The translations under genes were made by a program, and so were the position numbers. The notes under the pieces are model-generated. The model was not told the DNA's origin, did no database searches, and worked only from the letters and a program-made list of their open reading frames with translations. Below are positions 1 through 8,548 of a stretch of DNA of 36,454 bases, piece after piece. Source of the stretch: JBCDCE01 sp039182515 (lineage in GTDB: Bacteria > Pseudomonadota > Alphaproteobacteria > Rhodobacterales > Rhodobacteraceae); contig JBCDCE010000039.1 in assembly GCA_039182515.1 (NCBI GenBank), forward strand, positions 1-36,454. The letters are read 5' to 3'. Numbering within the stretch: the stretch's first letter is position 1; every line of letters begins with the position of its first letter.

Positions 1-375
1 ATTGGATTTGCGTTACACTGGCCTAAGCGAAAAGCGCTGCCCGTTGAACGACTTGATCTCGCAAATATTGGCCAGTTTTCGTTCCGAGCCCCTGATGATT
101 TACGCTATCCTGCGCTGCGTCTTGCGCGCGAGGTCATGGAAATAGGCGGGCTTGCTGGCGCTGCTTTCAATGCCGCTAAGGAACAAGCGCTCGACGCTTT
201 TATCGCAGGCGAGATTGGATTTATGCAGATGGCAGAGGTGGTTGAAGAGGTTTTGAACCAGCTTGAGACCGCCAATCGCCTGAGAATCGCCGCATTCACC
301 CTTGATGACGTGCGCCAAACGGACCATCTGAGCAGGCAAGAAGCACGCAACATCATGCGCGCCTGGGCCGCTTGA
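1..375 (+). CDS. dxr: 1-deoxy-D-xylulose 5-phosphate reductoisomerase, C-terminal part
   Basis: The window opens inside this gene; only the last 124 codons are present. The frame runs without a stop from base 1 to the TGA at 373-375. The enzyme converts DXP to 2-C-methyl-D-erythritol 4-phosphate with NADPH in the cytoplasmic MEP route to isoprenoids. The visible part is the C-terminal four-helix region: it has the family segment ANIGQFSFRAPDDLRYPALR followed by AFNAAKEQALDAFIAGEIGF, typical of DXR ends. The NADPH and metal sites lie upstream of the window. It sits 22 bp before rseP, and dxr-rseP-bamA is a common order in Rhodobacterales, so the genes are probably cotranscribed. Confidence 0.93.
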   Translation: MGFALHWPKRKALPVERLDLANIGQFSFRAPDDLRYPALRLAREVMEIGGLAGAAFNAAKEQALDAFIAGEIGFMQMAEVVEEVLNQLETANRLRIAAFTLDDVRQTDHLSRQEARNIMRAWAA

Positions 376-397
376 ACCAAAACGCAGGAAAGACTTG

Positions 398-1726
398 ATG
401 GACATCACAACCCTGATTTCGAGCTCTGGCGGTGTGGCTTACACGATTGTGGCCTTTGTTGTTGCGCTCTCGATCATCGTCGCGATCCATGAATACGGCC
501 ATTATATTGTTGGACGTTGGTCGGGTATCCACGCGGATGTTTTCTCGCTTGGCTTTGGCCCTGTGCTTTACTCTCGGACCGACAAACGCGGCACTGTGTG
601 GCAACTCGCAGCTTTACCCTTTGGCGGCTATGTGAAGTTCAAGGGCGATGCGAATGCGGCCTCTGCGGGTGCGGATCCGAACATCAAACCAGCACGTGAC
701 ACGATGCACGGCGCGCCGTTGTGGGCGCGCTCGGCCACGGTTGCGGCTGGTCCGATCTTCAACTTCATCCTGTCGTTCTTCATTTTCGCGGGCGTGCTGC
801 TTTTTGCTGGCCAAGCCAGCGATCCCACCCGTATCGAACGCTTTTTGCCGCTCCCTGCGGGCCATGAGCAAGGCTTGCAAGTGGGTGACGTTCTTTTGGA
901 GATTGAGGGTCAATCTCTCAATGGCGAACGTGAAGGCGGGATTGCTGACCTTTTGCCAACTGAGGCCTCCCTTGAGTATTTGGTGGACCGTGATGGCCAA
1001 GAAATACTTGTCTCCGGGCCTTATCCGACCTTGCCGATCGTTTCGTCGCTGACCCCGCGATCCGCCGCGATTGCGGCAGGTTTGGAAGTCGGCGACTTGA
1101 TCCAAGAGATCAACGGAACACCCATTTCGACCTTTCCGGAGCTGCAAAGTGCCGCTGTGAATTCAAACGGGGAGCCTTTGGCGCTGAAGGTTTGGCGCGA
1201 GGGTGAGCCGGACTTGCTCGACTATGAGCTCACGCCACGCCCCAGAGATTTTCAACTGGCCGATGGCAGTTTTGAGCGCCGCTGGATGATCGGTGTTCAG
1301 GCAGGCGGGTTCTTTGAACCCGCGCGTGAAAATCTTGGTATAGGCACAGCGCTTGTCGCAGGTGTAGAGCGCACATGGGGGGTGATCACTGGGAGTATCA
1401 ATGGCCTTGGCGCTATCTTAAGTGGCGAGATCAGTACGTGTAATTTGAATGGCCCTGTCGGCATTGCTCAAACCTCGTCAGCCATGGCGCAACAAGGCAC
1501 CGAGAGCTTCATATGGTTTATTGCGGTTCTCTCGACGGCCGTGGGCCTATTGAACCTCTTTCCGATCCCTATCCTGGATGGTGGGCACTTGGTGTTTCAC
1601 GCCTATGAAGCCGTGAGCGGCAAGCCACCTTCAGACCGCGTACTCAACGCCTTGATGGCCACGGGCCTCACAATTTTGCTCGGCTTCATGGTCTTTGCCT
1701 TGGGCAACGATCTTTTCTGCCCATAA
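398..1726 (+). CDS. rseP: RIP metalloprotease RseP (site-2 protease)
   Basis: This is a 442-residue inner-membrane zinc protease that cleaves anti-sigma factors and remnant signal peptides within the membrane. The zinc motif HEYGH is at residues 31-35 inside the first membrane helix. The central region holds two PDZ-like modules (GLQVGDVLLEIEGQSLN and GLEVGDLIQEINGTPI). The last third has the second active-site element NLFPIPILDGGHL, followed by a final hydrophobic helix. An in-frame TTG lies immediately before the chosen ATG at 398; the ATG is preferred because AGGAAAG lies at a normal distance before it. Length matches the family (about 450). It lies between dxr and bamA, consistent with an envelope-stress and outer-membrane assembly cluster. 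Confidence 0.95.
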   Translation: MDITTLISSSGGVAYTIVAFVVALSIIVAIHEYGHYIVGRWSGIHADVFSLGFGPVLYSRTDKRGTVWQLAALPFGGYVKFKGDANAASAGADPNIKPARDTMHGAPLWARSATVAAGPIFNFILSFFIFAGVLLFAGQASDPTRIERFLPLPAGHEQGLQVGDVLLEIEGQSLNGEREGGIADLLPTEASLEYLVDRDGQEILVSGPYPTLPIVSSLTPRSAAIAAGLEVGDLIQEINGTPISTFPELQSAAVNSNGEPLALKVWREGEPDLLDYELTPRPRDFQLADGSFERRWMIGVQAGGFFEPARENLGIGTALVAGVERTWGVITGSINGLGAILSGEISTCNLNGPVGIAQTSSAMAQQGTESFIWFIAVLSTAVGLLNLFPIPILDGGHLVFHAYEAVSGKPPSDRVLNALMATGLTILLGFMVFALGNDLFCP

Positions 1727-1776
1727 GGCAGGCTTGCTCTCAGGTGGCAAAGACCTGCCAGACCGTTTGAGCAATC

Positions 1777-1795
1777 GGCGAGCTTCCGCCTTTTT
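1777..1795 (+). terminator. possible weak intrinsic terminator after rseP
   Basis: GGCG at 1777-1780 and CGCC at 1787-1790 can pair across a six-base loop and are followed at once by TTTTT (1791-1795). The stem is only four pairs, so termination would be weak. It lies 50 bp after the rseP stop. Confidence 0.3.
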
Positions 1796-1880
1796 GCTGA
1801 GATGTTGCGAGGCGCTCCAGAAGCAGGGTCAAAGTTTCGCCATTTTGCCTCTATAAGATGGAGCCAATGAGGAGAGCCCT

Positions 1881-2009
1881 ATGACCCGTCTTTTGGATCA
1901 AACACCCTGGTACACCGTGCTGATGGACCTTAATTAGGACCGGCTTTTGTATATTATCACCATTGCGGCTGCGCTTTGGGCCGGCTCATTCCTGGGCACC
2001 TTCGTTTAA
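1881..2009 (+). pseudogene. small single-helix membrane peptide gene interrupted by an in-frame TAG
   Basis: This lies in the 474-bp stretch between rseP and bamA. A GAGGAGAG ribosome-binding sequence precedes ATG 1881. The frame encodes 18 residues (starting MTRLLDQTPWY), meets TAG at 1935-1937, and continues in the same frame for another 23 codons to TAA 2007-2009. The second half is a clear membrane helix (LYIITIAAALWAGSFLGTFV). Without the amber codon the product would be a 42-residue peptide with a short cytoplasmic end and one transmembrane helix. It could be a recent nonsense mutation, a sequencing error (TGG to TAG), readthrough, or a re-start at TTG 1947. Function is unknown and I do not recognise a family. 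Confidence 0.45.
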
Positions 2010-2117
2010 CAGACATATTTGCAAAGCCTCTGAGGATGTTTTGCACGCGTTGGCCTTTATAGGCAGGGAATTACTGCGATTTGAACGTCACATCATCTCC
2101 ATGACGCAAAATCTGGC

Positions 2118-2134
2118 AGAGTCTGTGAGACTCT
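2118..2134 (+). promoter_or_regulatory. inverted repeat carrying two GANTC (CcrM) sites upstream of bamA
   Basis: AGAGTC (2118-2123) and GACTCT (2129-2134) form a perfect six-base inverted repeat around TGTGA. Each arm contains a GANTC site, the target of the alphaproteobacterial cell-cycle methylase CcrM. It lies directly before a TTGACA hexamer. It could also act as a short hairpin because TTTT follows. Confidence 0.4.
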
Positions 2135-2135
2135 T

Positions 2136-2164
2136 TTGACATCGGGCCGCTGCAAGGCTACTCA
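2136..2164 (+). promoter_or_regulatory. candidate bamA promoter
   Basis: A perfect -35 hexamer TTGACA is at 2136-2141. With a 17-base spacer the -10 would be TACTCA (2159-2164), a poor match. A better AT-rich segment (CTATATAA, about 2169-2176) is too far away for standard spacing. The bamA ATG follows at 2200. Confidence 0.4.
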
Positions 2165-2199
2165 AACCTATATAAAGCAAAAAACTTTCGGGGGTCGAA

Positions 2200-4575
2200 A
2201 TGCGCGCAGTGATCTGGATCCGAGCCCATGTGGCCGGTGGACTGCTTCTTGCTCTCATATTATGGATGGCACTGGCGCAAGGCGCGATTGCCCAAAGCTT
2301 CCGCTTCTCCAGTTTTGAGATCAATGGTAATCAGCGTGTAGAAACGGGAACTATTCTGAGCCTTGCGGGTATCCAGCGCGGCGAAGCTGTTTCTGCCGCG
2401 GCACTCAATGATGCGGTGCAATCACTTTTGGGCTCAGGCCTCTTTGAAAATGCCAATGTTACGCCGCGCGGAAATCGTTTGGTCATCGATGTGGTCGAGT
2501 TTCCAACGATCAACCGTGTGAATATCGAAGGCAACAGACGGCTTTCAGATGATCTGCTGTCCGGCCTCATCACGTCCCAAAGCCGCCGCGTGTATAGTCC
2601 AACACAGGCAGCACAAGACGCGGCTGTGATTGAACAAGCTTACGCCGAGCAAGGCCGTTTGGCCGCCACTGTGACCCCCGCCATCATTCGGCGCAGCGAA
2701 AACCGTGTGGATCTTGTATTTGAGGTCACGGAAGGCCGCGTTGTAGAGATCGAACGGATCAGCTTCACAGGTAACCGCGCATTCTCGGACCGTCGTCTAC
2801 GCCGCGTTCTTGAGACGAAACAAGCTGGTATATTCCGGCAATTTGTCCGCTCGGACACCTTCATTGCGGACCGCATCGAGTTCGACAAGCAAGTGCTGCG
2901 CGATTTCTACCTCTCGCGTGGCTACGTGGATTTCGAAACGCTGGGCACCTCAAGCGAACTTACGCAGTCCCGCGACGCTTTCTTGCTGATGTTCAATGTG
3001 CGCGAAGGCCAACAGTTCGACTTCGGCAACGTCGAGGCGGTTTCTTTGATCCCCGAAGTAGATGCGGAAGACTTCCAAGATGCGATCCGGGTGCGGCCAG
3101 GCGTGTCTTATTCCCCGGTTTTGGTCGAAACTACCATTGAACGGCTAGAGCGCCGCGCATTGGAGCTTGGCCTTAATTTCATTCGGATTGAGCCTCGTAT
3201 CACGCGAAATGCCGCTGAGCTTGCATTAGATGTTGCCTTTGAAATTAGCAGAGGGCCGCGCGTTTTCGTAGAACGCATTGATATTGAAGGGAACACAACA
3301 ACGCTGGACCGCGTTGTGCGTCGTCAATTCCGCATCGTGGAAGGAGATCCCTTTAACCCTCGTGAAATTCGCCAGTCCGCCGAGCGCATTCGTGCGTTAG
3401 GCTTTTTCGCCACAGCGGACGTGAGTGCGCGTGAAGGCTCGCGCGATGACACAGTGATTGTGGATGTGGATGTGGAAGAGCAACCCACGGGCTCTCTGTC
3501 CTTCGGGGCCAGCTACGGCACCAATGCAGGCATTGGTGCGGCCATCAGCTTCTCAGAACGCAACTTTTTGGGACGCGGTCAGCGGCTGTCATTTGCCGTC
3601 AATACGTCAGAGGCCAACACAGCTTATAACTTGCGGTTTGCGGAACCCGCTTTCTTGGGTCGCGATTTAACCTTTGGCCTCAATATCGGCCTGACAGAAA
3701 CTTCCCAAAGGTTTGCAGATTTCAACACGCGGCGGATTATTGTTCAGCCGTCGCTTGGATTCCCGGTCAGCGAGCGCGGGCGTTTAACCCTGCGCTACAC
3801 TGCACAGCAGGATGCCGTGCTCGATGTGGACGACGGCTTAGATGATATGGGCATGCAAGAAGTGGCCTTTGGCGTGAACCAATTTGGCGTACTGGAAACC
3901 GAGGCGGGCAGCTCTGCGTTGATTAAGGCGGATGAAGCACGCGGTGACCTTTGGCAAAGCTCTGTGGGCTACTCCTACAGCTTTGACTCGCGCACGACGG
4001 GCCTCAATCCCAATGCGGGTGTGCTGTTTCGCTTTGGTCAGGATTTCGCGGGCTTAGGAGGCGACCGAGAGTTCGTACGTACAAGCTTCTTTTTGGGCGC
4101 TGAAGCAAAGGTCTTGAAAGAAGAAGTGACGGTCCGCGCGATCTTAGAAGGCGGCTCAATCCAGTCCACCGGCGGAGAAACAAGTACAATCACGGAAAGG
4201 TACTCCGGCAACGGGGCTGTGCGTGGTTTTGAACCCAACGGCTACGGTCCTCGTGATCTTACCGCGCAAAACCGCGATGCGGTGCGTGGTAATACCTTTG
4301 CGGCTCTACGCCTCGAAGCTGATTTCCCTCTCGGCTTGCCAGAAGAGTACGGGATCTCGGGCGGTGTCTACTTCGACACAGGCTCGGTTTGGGGCTTGGA
4401 TGATGATCTCGGTGGCACAATCGACGACGATTTCATCGCGCGCTCGACTGTTGGCTTCACCATTTTCTGGACAACCCCAATTGGGCCTTTGCGGTTTAAT
4501 TTCTCAAATCCGCTCGAATATGAAGACTATGACAACCGTCAATATTTCGACCTGAGCGTAACTACGAGGTTCTGA
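2200..4575 (+). CDS. bamA: outer membrane protein assembly factor BamA
   Basis: This 791-residue Omp85 protein is the central subunit of the BAM complex that folds beta-barrel proteins into the outer membrane. A signal peptide ends near AIA/QS at residue 31. Five POTRA domains follow (roughly residues 34-430), each with beta-alpha-alpha-beta-beta character, for example FEINGNQRVETGTILSLAGI and FVERIDIEGNTTTLDRVVRR. The C-terminal barrel starts around GSLSFGASYGTNAGIGAAIS. The conserved loop-6 motif is present as AVRGFEPNGYGPRD, and the last residue is Phe (DLSVTTRF), the usual beta signal. GGGGG precedes the ATG. The next gene, for a periplasmic chaperone of the same pathway, starts 3 bases after the stop. 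Confidence 0.97.
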   Translation: MRAVIWIRAHVAGGLLLALILWMALAQGAIAQSFRFSSFEINGNQRVETGTILSLAGIQRGEAVSAAALNDAVQSLLGSGLFENANVTPRGNRLVIDVVEFPTINRVNIEGNRRLSDDLLSGLITSQSRRVYSPTQAAQDAAVIEQAYAEQGRLAATVTPAIIRRSENRVDLVFEVTEGRVVEIERISFTGNRAFSDRRLRRVLETKQAGIFRQFVRSDTFIADRIEFDKQVLRDFYLSRGYVDFETLGTSSELTQSRDAFLLMFNVREGQQFDFGNVEAVSLIPEVDAEDFQDAIRVRPGVSYSPVLVETTIERLERRALELGLNFIRIEPRITRNAAELALDVAFEISRGPRVFVERIDIEGNTTTLDRVVRRQFRIVEGDPFNPREIRQSAERIRALGFFATADVSAREGSRDDTVIVDVDVEEQPTGSLSFGASYGTNAGIGAAISFSERNFLGRGQRLSFAVNTSEANTAYNLRFAEPAFLGRDLTFGLNIGLTETSQRFADFNTRRIIVQPSLGFPVSERGRLTLRYTAQQDAVLDVDDGLDDMGMQEVAFGVNQFGVLETEAGSSALIKADEARGDLWQSSVGYSYSFDSRTTGLNPNAGVLFRFGQDFAGLGGDREFVRTSFFLGAEAKVLKEEVTVRAILEGGSIQSTGGETSTITERYSGNGAVRGFEPNGYGPRDLTAQNRDAVRGNTFAALRLEADFPLGLPEEYGISGGVYFDTGSVWGLDDDLGGTIDDDFIARSTVGFTIFWTTPIGPLRFNFSNPLEYEDYDNRQYFDLSVTTRF

Positions 4576-4577
4576 GC

Positions 4578-5141
4578 ATGAGAGGGCCGTTCAAAGCCGG
4601 GCTGTTGGCTTTGTCTTTGGGCCTATCCGGGCTTGGAGGGGATCTCAAAGCGCAGGTGCAAAGCGATGTGCCGCGCTCGCCCGTGCTGACAATCGACAGT
4701 GAACGTCTCTTTTCTCAAAGCGCGTATGGGCGCCGGATCGTGGCTGAGCTTGAAGCTGAGCGACAAGTTTTGATTGCTGAAAAAGAAGCGCTGGAAGCAG
4801 ACCTCGAAGCGGAAGAACTGCAACTCACTCAGCAACGCCCCAATTTGCCTGCTGCAGAATTTCAGGTTTTGGCTGAGGCCTTCGATGCGAAAGTTCAACA
4901 AGCGCGGCGCGCTCAAGACATCAAGTCGCGAGAACTCGGCCAGAAACGAGATGACGCGCGCGGAGCTTTTTTGAACTTTAGCTTGCCGGTACTGGCCGAA
5001 ATTGTGCGCGAAGCAAATGCTGTTGCGATTTTGGAGCGCGGCTCTGTGTTTATTTCTGCCGATAGGATCGATATCACGGACCAAGCCATCGCGCGCATGG
5101 ATGTACGTGTTGGGGATCAACTAGACACCAATGCCGACTGA
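4578..5141 (+). CDS. OmpH/Skp-family periplasmic chaperone
   Basis: This 187-residue protein begins with a hydrophobic signal sequence (LLALSLGLSGLGG). A short beta segment follows (SPVLTIDSERLFSQSAYGRR, matching the OmpH N-terminal strand pattern), and then a long charged coiled-coil region (about residues 55-125, rich in E, A, Q, L and R) that forms the tentacles of Skp-like trimers. The C-terminal end VAILERGSVFISADRIDITD is also typical of the family. Skp-type chaperones hold unfolded outer-membrane proteins in the periplasm and pass them to BAM. It starts 3 bp after bamA and is almost certainly cotranslated with it. Sequence conservation in this family is low, so the assignment rests on architecture plus location. 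Confidence 0.88.
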   Translation: MRGPFKAGLLALSLGLSGLGGDLKAQVQSDVPRSPVLTIDSERLFSQSAYGRRIVAELEAERQVLIAEKEALEADLEAEELQLTQQRPNLPAAEFQVLAEAFDAKVQQARRAQDIKSRELGQKRDDARGAFLNFSLPVLAEIVREANAVAILERGSVFISADRIDITDQAIARMDVRVGDQLDTNAD

Positions 5142-5221
5142 CCCAACGCGTGTTAAGAGCACTCATTGACAAAAACCATCAGACCGAAACCTAAGACCCA
5201 TCGAAAAAGGCGAAACGCGAC

Positions 5222-5692
5222 GTGACAGAGGCCATAAAGACCGCAGATATAGATCTTATTAAACGGATCATTCCGCACCGCTATCCGTTCCTCTTGGTCG
5301 ACAAAGTGCGCGACATCGACGGCTACTCCTCTGCTGTGGGCATCAAAAACGTCACCTACAATGAGCCCCATTTCCAAGGGCATTTTCCCGCCACGCCCAT
5401 TATGCCGGGCGTGACGATCATTGAGGCCATGGCGCAAACAGCTGCTGTGATGGTTGGTGTTGCGATGGACATGGCTGACAAAGAGTTGCTCGTCTATTTC
5501 ATGGCCATCGACAAATGCAAATTCCGGCGCAAAGTGGGGCCGGGGGACGTTTTAGAAATGAAGGTCACCACCGCACGGGGCAAACCAGGTGCCAAGGTCT
5601 GGAAGTTCGAAGGAGAGGCAACAGTGGAGGGTGAACTTGCAGCACAGGCTGAGTTCACCGCCATGATGGACCTGCCCGATACAAATGGCTGA
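5222..5692 (+). CDS. fabZ: 3-hydroxyacyl-[acyl-carrier-protein] dehydratase FabZ
   Basis: This 156-residue cytoplasmic hotdog enzyme dehydrates 3-hydroxyacyl-ACP in type II fatty acid synthesis. The N-terminal signature IIPHRYPFLLVDKV is followed by the active-site segment EPHFQGHFPATPIMPG, with catalytic His at residue 54 and Glu at 68 (IIEAMAQ). The start is GTG at 5222. The 80-bp gap after the skp-like gene holds a TTGACA at 5166-5171 that might serve a secondary promoter, but the -10 at normal spacing is poor. The gene overlaps lpxA by 8 bases. FabZ next to LpxA is a classic arrangement, as both draw on the hydroxyacyl-ACP pool. Confidence 0.97.
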   Translation: MTEAIKTADIDLIKRIIPHRYPFLLVDKVRDIDGYSSAVGIKNVTYNEPHFQGHFPATPIMPGVTIIEAMAQTAAVMVGVAMDMADKELLVYFMAIDKCKFRRKVGPGDVLEMKVTTARGKPGAKVWKFEGEATVEGELAAQAEFTAMMDLPDTNG

Positions 5693-6473
5693 GGCGATTG
5701 TTCATTCTTCTGCGGTTGTTGAACCGGGCGCGCAGCTAGGTGCAGATGTTCGGGTTGGGCCCTTTTGCTATCTGGGACCTGAGGTTGTCTTAGGTGAAGG
5801 CGTTGAGCTGACCTCTCATGTGGTTCTCACAGGGCAAACAACCATTGGCCCACAGACGCGCGTGTTTTCCTTCGCTTGTATAGGAGAGATCCCCCAAGAC
5901 AAGAAGTTCAAAGGCGAGAAGACCCGCTTGGAAATTGGCGCGCGCAACCAGATCCGCGAGCATGTAACCATGAACCCTGGCACCGAAGGCGGTGGCGGTG
6001 TCACACGTATTGGGGACGACGGTCTCTTTATGGCGGGCTGTCATGTAGCCCATGATGCGCAGATCGGGGATCGAGTGATTGTGGTCAATCAATCCGCCAT
6101 CGCGGGTCACTGTATCGTTGAAGATGATGTGATCATCGGTGGGCTCTCTGGCATTCACCAATGGGTGCGCATTGGCAAAGGGGCCATCATTGGCGCGCTG
6201 TCGATGGTCACCAATGATGTGATCCCCCATGGGCTTGTCCAAGGTCCGCGTGCAGAGCTCGATGGGCTCAATCTTGTTGGTCTCAAGCGCAAAGGCGTAA
6301 GCCGCGCAGATATCACAGAGTTGCGCGCAGCCTTTCAGATGCTCAAGCAAGGCGACGGCGCTTTCGCAGAGCGTGCGGCGCGCCTCAAGGATGATTTCGA
6401 GAGTGATTATGTCACTGATCTCGTACGCTTCGTGACCGCCTCCACAGATCGCCATTTCCTAACCCCAAAGTAG
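5685..6473 (+). CDS. lpxA: UDP-N-acetylglucosamine acyltransferase LpxA
   Basis: This 262-residue enzyme transfers a 3-hydroxyacyl chain from ACP to UDP-GlcNAc, the first step of lipid A synthesis. The N-terminal two-thirds is a left-handed beta helix of hexapeptide repeats (for example VEPGAQLGADVRVGPFCYLG, IGDRVIVVNQSAIAGHCIV). The catalytic His is His123 in CHVAHD, equivalent to E. coli His125. The C-terminal helical part (LKRKGVSRADITELRAAFQM) completes the family architecture. Length is normal. It starts inside the end of fabZ, and lpxI begins 6 bases after its stop. Confidence 0.97.
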   Translation: MAEAIVHSSAVVEPGAQLGADVRVGPFCYLGPEVVLGEGVELTSHVVLTGQTTIGPQTRVFSFACIGEIPQDKKFKGEKTRLEIGARNQIREHVTMNPGTEGGGGVTRIGDDGLFMAGCHVAHDAQIGDRVIVVNQSAIAGHCIVEDDVIIGGLSGIHQWVRIGKGAIIGALSMVTNDVIPHGLVQGPRAELDGLNLVGLKRKGVSRADITELRAAFQMLKQGDGAFAERAARLKDDFESDYVTDLVRFVTASTDRHFLTPK

Positions 6474-6479
6474 GCCGTC

Positions 6480-7397
6480 ATGAGTGACACATATGGGCTC
6501 TTTGCAGGAACGGGCGCACTGCCGCATCGGGTAGCCGAGGCGTTGTCGCAGCAGAACGCGCCCTTCGTGAGTTTTGGGTTCGAACATTCCACTCTGCATG
6601 GCGCTCAAGAGCACTTAGTGTTTCGACTGGAAACCTTGGGCACCTTGCTCGAGGCGCTGAAATCGCGGGGGGTCCAAACGATCTGCTTGGCGGGTGGAGC
6701 GGTGCGTCCCGATGTGGATCTCACCCAGGTGGACGCTGCAACAGCACCGCTTTTGGGCACACTTGCAAGCGAGCTGTCGCAAGGCGACGACACAACTCTG
6801 CGGGCCATCGTCAGCCTCTTTGAAAGCCAAGGGTTTCGCATCGTACCTGCGCATGATCTTGTGCCGGATCTTTTGCCCAAGAGTGGTGTGCTTACCCACA
6901 CCAGCCCATCTGAAGCAGACCTTAAGGACATAGAGCGCGCCAAGTCCGTCCACGCGCATCTTGGGGCAGCGGATGTGGGCCAAGCCTGCGTTGTGGCCCA
7001 AGGTCAGGTCTTGGCCGTTGAAGCCCTTTTGGGCACAGATTGGATGCTGCGCTCGCTGTTGCAGCGGAGCCAAGCCCCCACAAATGCCCCCTCGACGGGC
7101 AGTTTTTGGGATGACCCTCTGGGAACAGCGGCGGACATGATGGGCGGGCCCGTTGTGGCGGGTACTTCGCAAGAGCGCCACCCCGACCTGCCAAAGGGCG
7201 GAGTGCTTTATAAGGCATCAAAGCCCGGCCAATCCCTCGCTGCAGATCTTGCGACCATTGGGCCGTCCACCGTTCAAAATGTGAAAGACCTCGAGCTCAA
7301 TGGCATCGTATTGGGCCCCATGACCCAAATTTTGGATCGCGAGGCTGTGATTGCCGCCTGTAACGCTGCAGGTCTCTTTCTAGAGGTGCGTTTGTGA
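6480..7397 (+). CDS. lpxI: UDP-2,3-diacylglucosamine pyrophosphatase LpxI
   Basis: This 305-residue protein is of the LpxI (former DUF1009) family, which replaces LpxH in many alphaproteobacteria. It hydrolyses UDP-2,3-diacylglucosamine to lipid X. The N-terminus (YGLFAGTGALPHRVAEAL) and the segments GDDTTLRAIVSLFESQGFRI and DIERAKSVHAHLGAADVGQA are family hallmarks, as is the C-terminal NGIVLGPMTQILDREAVIAA. It lies between lpxA and lpxB, exactly where its product is used: lpxB overlaps its end by 4 bases (GTGA), so the two steps are translationally coupled. One oddity is the run LPKGGVLYKASKPGQSLAADLATIG, which is nevertheless consistent with the substrate-binding part of the family. Confidence 0.93.
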   Translation: MSDTYGLFAGTGALPHRVAEALSQQNAPFVSFGFEHSTLHGAQEHLVFRLETLGTLLEALKSRGVQTICLAGGAVRPDVDLTQVDAATAPLLGTLASELSQGDDTTLRAIVSLFESQGFRIVPAHDLVPDLLPKSGVLTHTSPSEADLKDIERAKSVHAHLGAADVGQACVVAQGQVLAVEALLGTDWMLRSLLQRSQAPTNAPSTGSFWDDPLGTAADMMGGPVVAGTSQERHPDLPKGGVLYKASKPGQSLAADLATIGPSTVQNVKDLELNGIVLGPMTQILDREAVIAACNAAGLFLEVRL

Positions 7398-8527
7398 AGG
7401 TCTTTGTGGTTGCCGGCGAGCTTTCCGGAGACGCGCTTGGTGCATCCTTGATGGACGGTCTAAAGGAGCTGGTGCCGGGCGTTACCTTTGAAGGCATTGG
7501 CGGGCCGCAAATGACAGCCTCCGGTCTCACCTCGCTCTTTGCTATGGATGAGCTCAGTGTGATGGGCCTGGCGGAGATCCTGCCCAAATATCCACAGCTC
7601 AAGCGTCGTCTCAATCAGACCATAACCGCTGTGCTCGAGAGCAAACCTGATGTGCTTGTCACCATCGACAGTCCAGACTTTGGACTTCGTGTTGCAAAAG
7701 CCGTGAAGGCAAAAAGCACCATTCGCACAGTGCATTATGTCGCCCCAACCGTTTGGGCTTGGCGTCCAAAACGTGCGGCTAAAATGGCGCGTTTTATTGA
7801 TCATGTCTTAGCGCTGTTTCCTTTTGAGCCGCCTTATATGCAGGCTGAAGGCATGGCTTGCGACTTTGTGGGGCATCCAATTGCTGTGAAGCCACAAGCT
7901 TCCGAGGCCGAAGCTCAGGCTTTTGCGCAAACCGTGCCGGGCGAGGGGCCGATTGTATTGCTGTTGCCTGGTTCTCGTCGTGGCGAAGTCAGCCGTTTGC
8001 TGCCGAGGTTTCTGGAAAGCCTGGAGGGTTTTGCGTCTCAAACCGGCCCATTTCGACTTGTGTTGCCAACGGCAACGCCTGTTTGTGCTTTAATCGAAGA
8101 GATGACCCAAGATTGGGCGCTGCCTCTCACTGTGATTTCCGGCCAAGAAGGAGCCGAAAAGCGCGCGGCTTTTGCGGCGGCAGATGTGGCTTTGGCCGCG
8201 TCTGGCACCGTGTCCCTGGAACTTGCCGCAGCTAAAACCCCAATGGTTGTTGGTTACGACATGGCACCTCTAAGTCGGTTCATCATTCAAAAGATGCTCA
8301 GAACCGATACGGTCACATTGGTGAATTTGGTGTCTGAAACGCGGGTTGTACCCGAATTCATAGGGCACTATTTTGTGCCCAGCCAAGTGGCCGCCGCGCT
8401 CAAAAAGACGCTAGATGCACCTCAAGCCCAGCAAGATGCAATGGAGCTGTGCATGCAGAGATTGGGGCAAGGCGGCATCGCGCCGGGTTTGCGTGCCGCT
8501 CAGGCAATTTTGGATGGGCTCAAATAG
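7394..8527 (+). CDS. lpxB: lipid-A-disaccharide synthase LpxB
   Basis: This 377-residue GT-B glycosyltransferase (family GT19) joins lipid X and UDP-diacylglucosamine to form the lipid A disaccharide, at the inner face of the inner membrane. It starts with GTG at 7394, overlapping the lpxI stop. The signature N-terminus VFVVAGELSGDALGASL is followed by FEGIGGPQM, VDSPDFGLRVAKAV-like and VAPTVWAWRPKRAAKMA segments. The second Rossmann domain carries LLLPGSRRGEVSRLLPRFL and AASGTVSLELAAAKTPMVVG. It closes the lipid A cluster and faces the convergent mnmA gene 21 bases away. Confidence 0.97.
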   Translation: MKVFVVAGELSGDALGASLMDGLKELVPGVTFEGIGGPQMTASGLTSLFAMDELSVMGLAEILPKYPQLKRRLNQTITAVLESKPDVLVTIDSPDFGLRVAKAVKAKSTIRTVHYVAPTVWAWRPKRAAKMARFIDHVLALFPFEPPYMQAEGMACDFVGHPIAVKPQASEAEAQAFAQTVPGEGPIVLLLPGSRRGEVSRLLPRFLESLEGFASQTGPFRLVLPTATPVCALIEEMTQDWALPLTVISGQEGAEKRAAFAAADVALAASGTVSLELAAAKTPMVVGYDMAPLSRFIIQKMLRTDTVTLVNLVSETRVVPEFIGHYFVPSQVAAALKKTLDAPQAQQDAMELCMQRLGQGGIAPGLRAAQAILDGLK

Positions 8528-8548
8528 AGCCCGTAAAGCGTCAAGCAT

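Noticed and set aside
6576..6590. GGGTTCGAACATTCC resembling a tRNA T-arm
   Set aside because: It lies inside lpxI, with no acceptor or anticodon stems around it.
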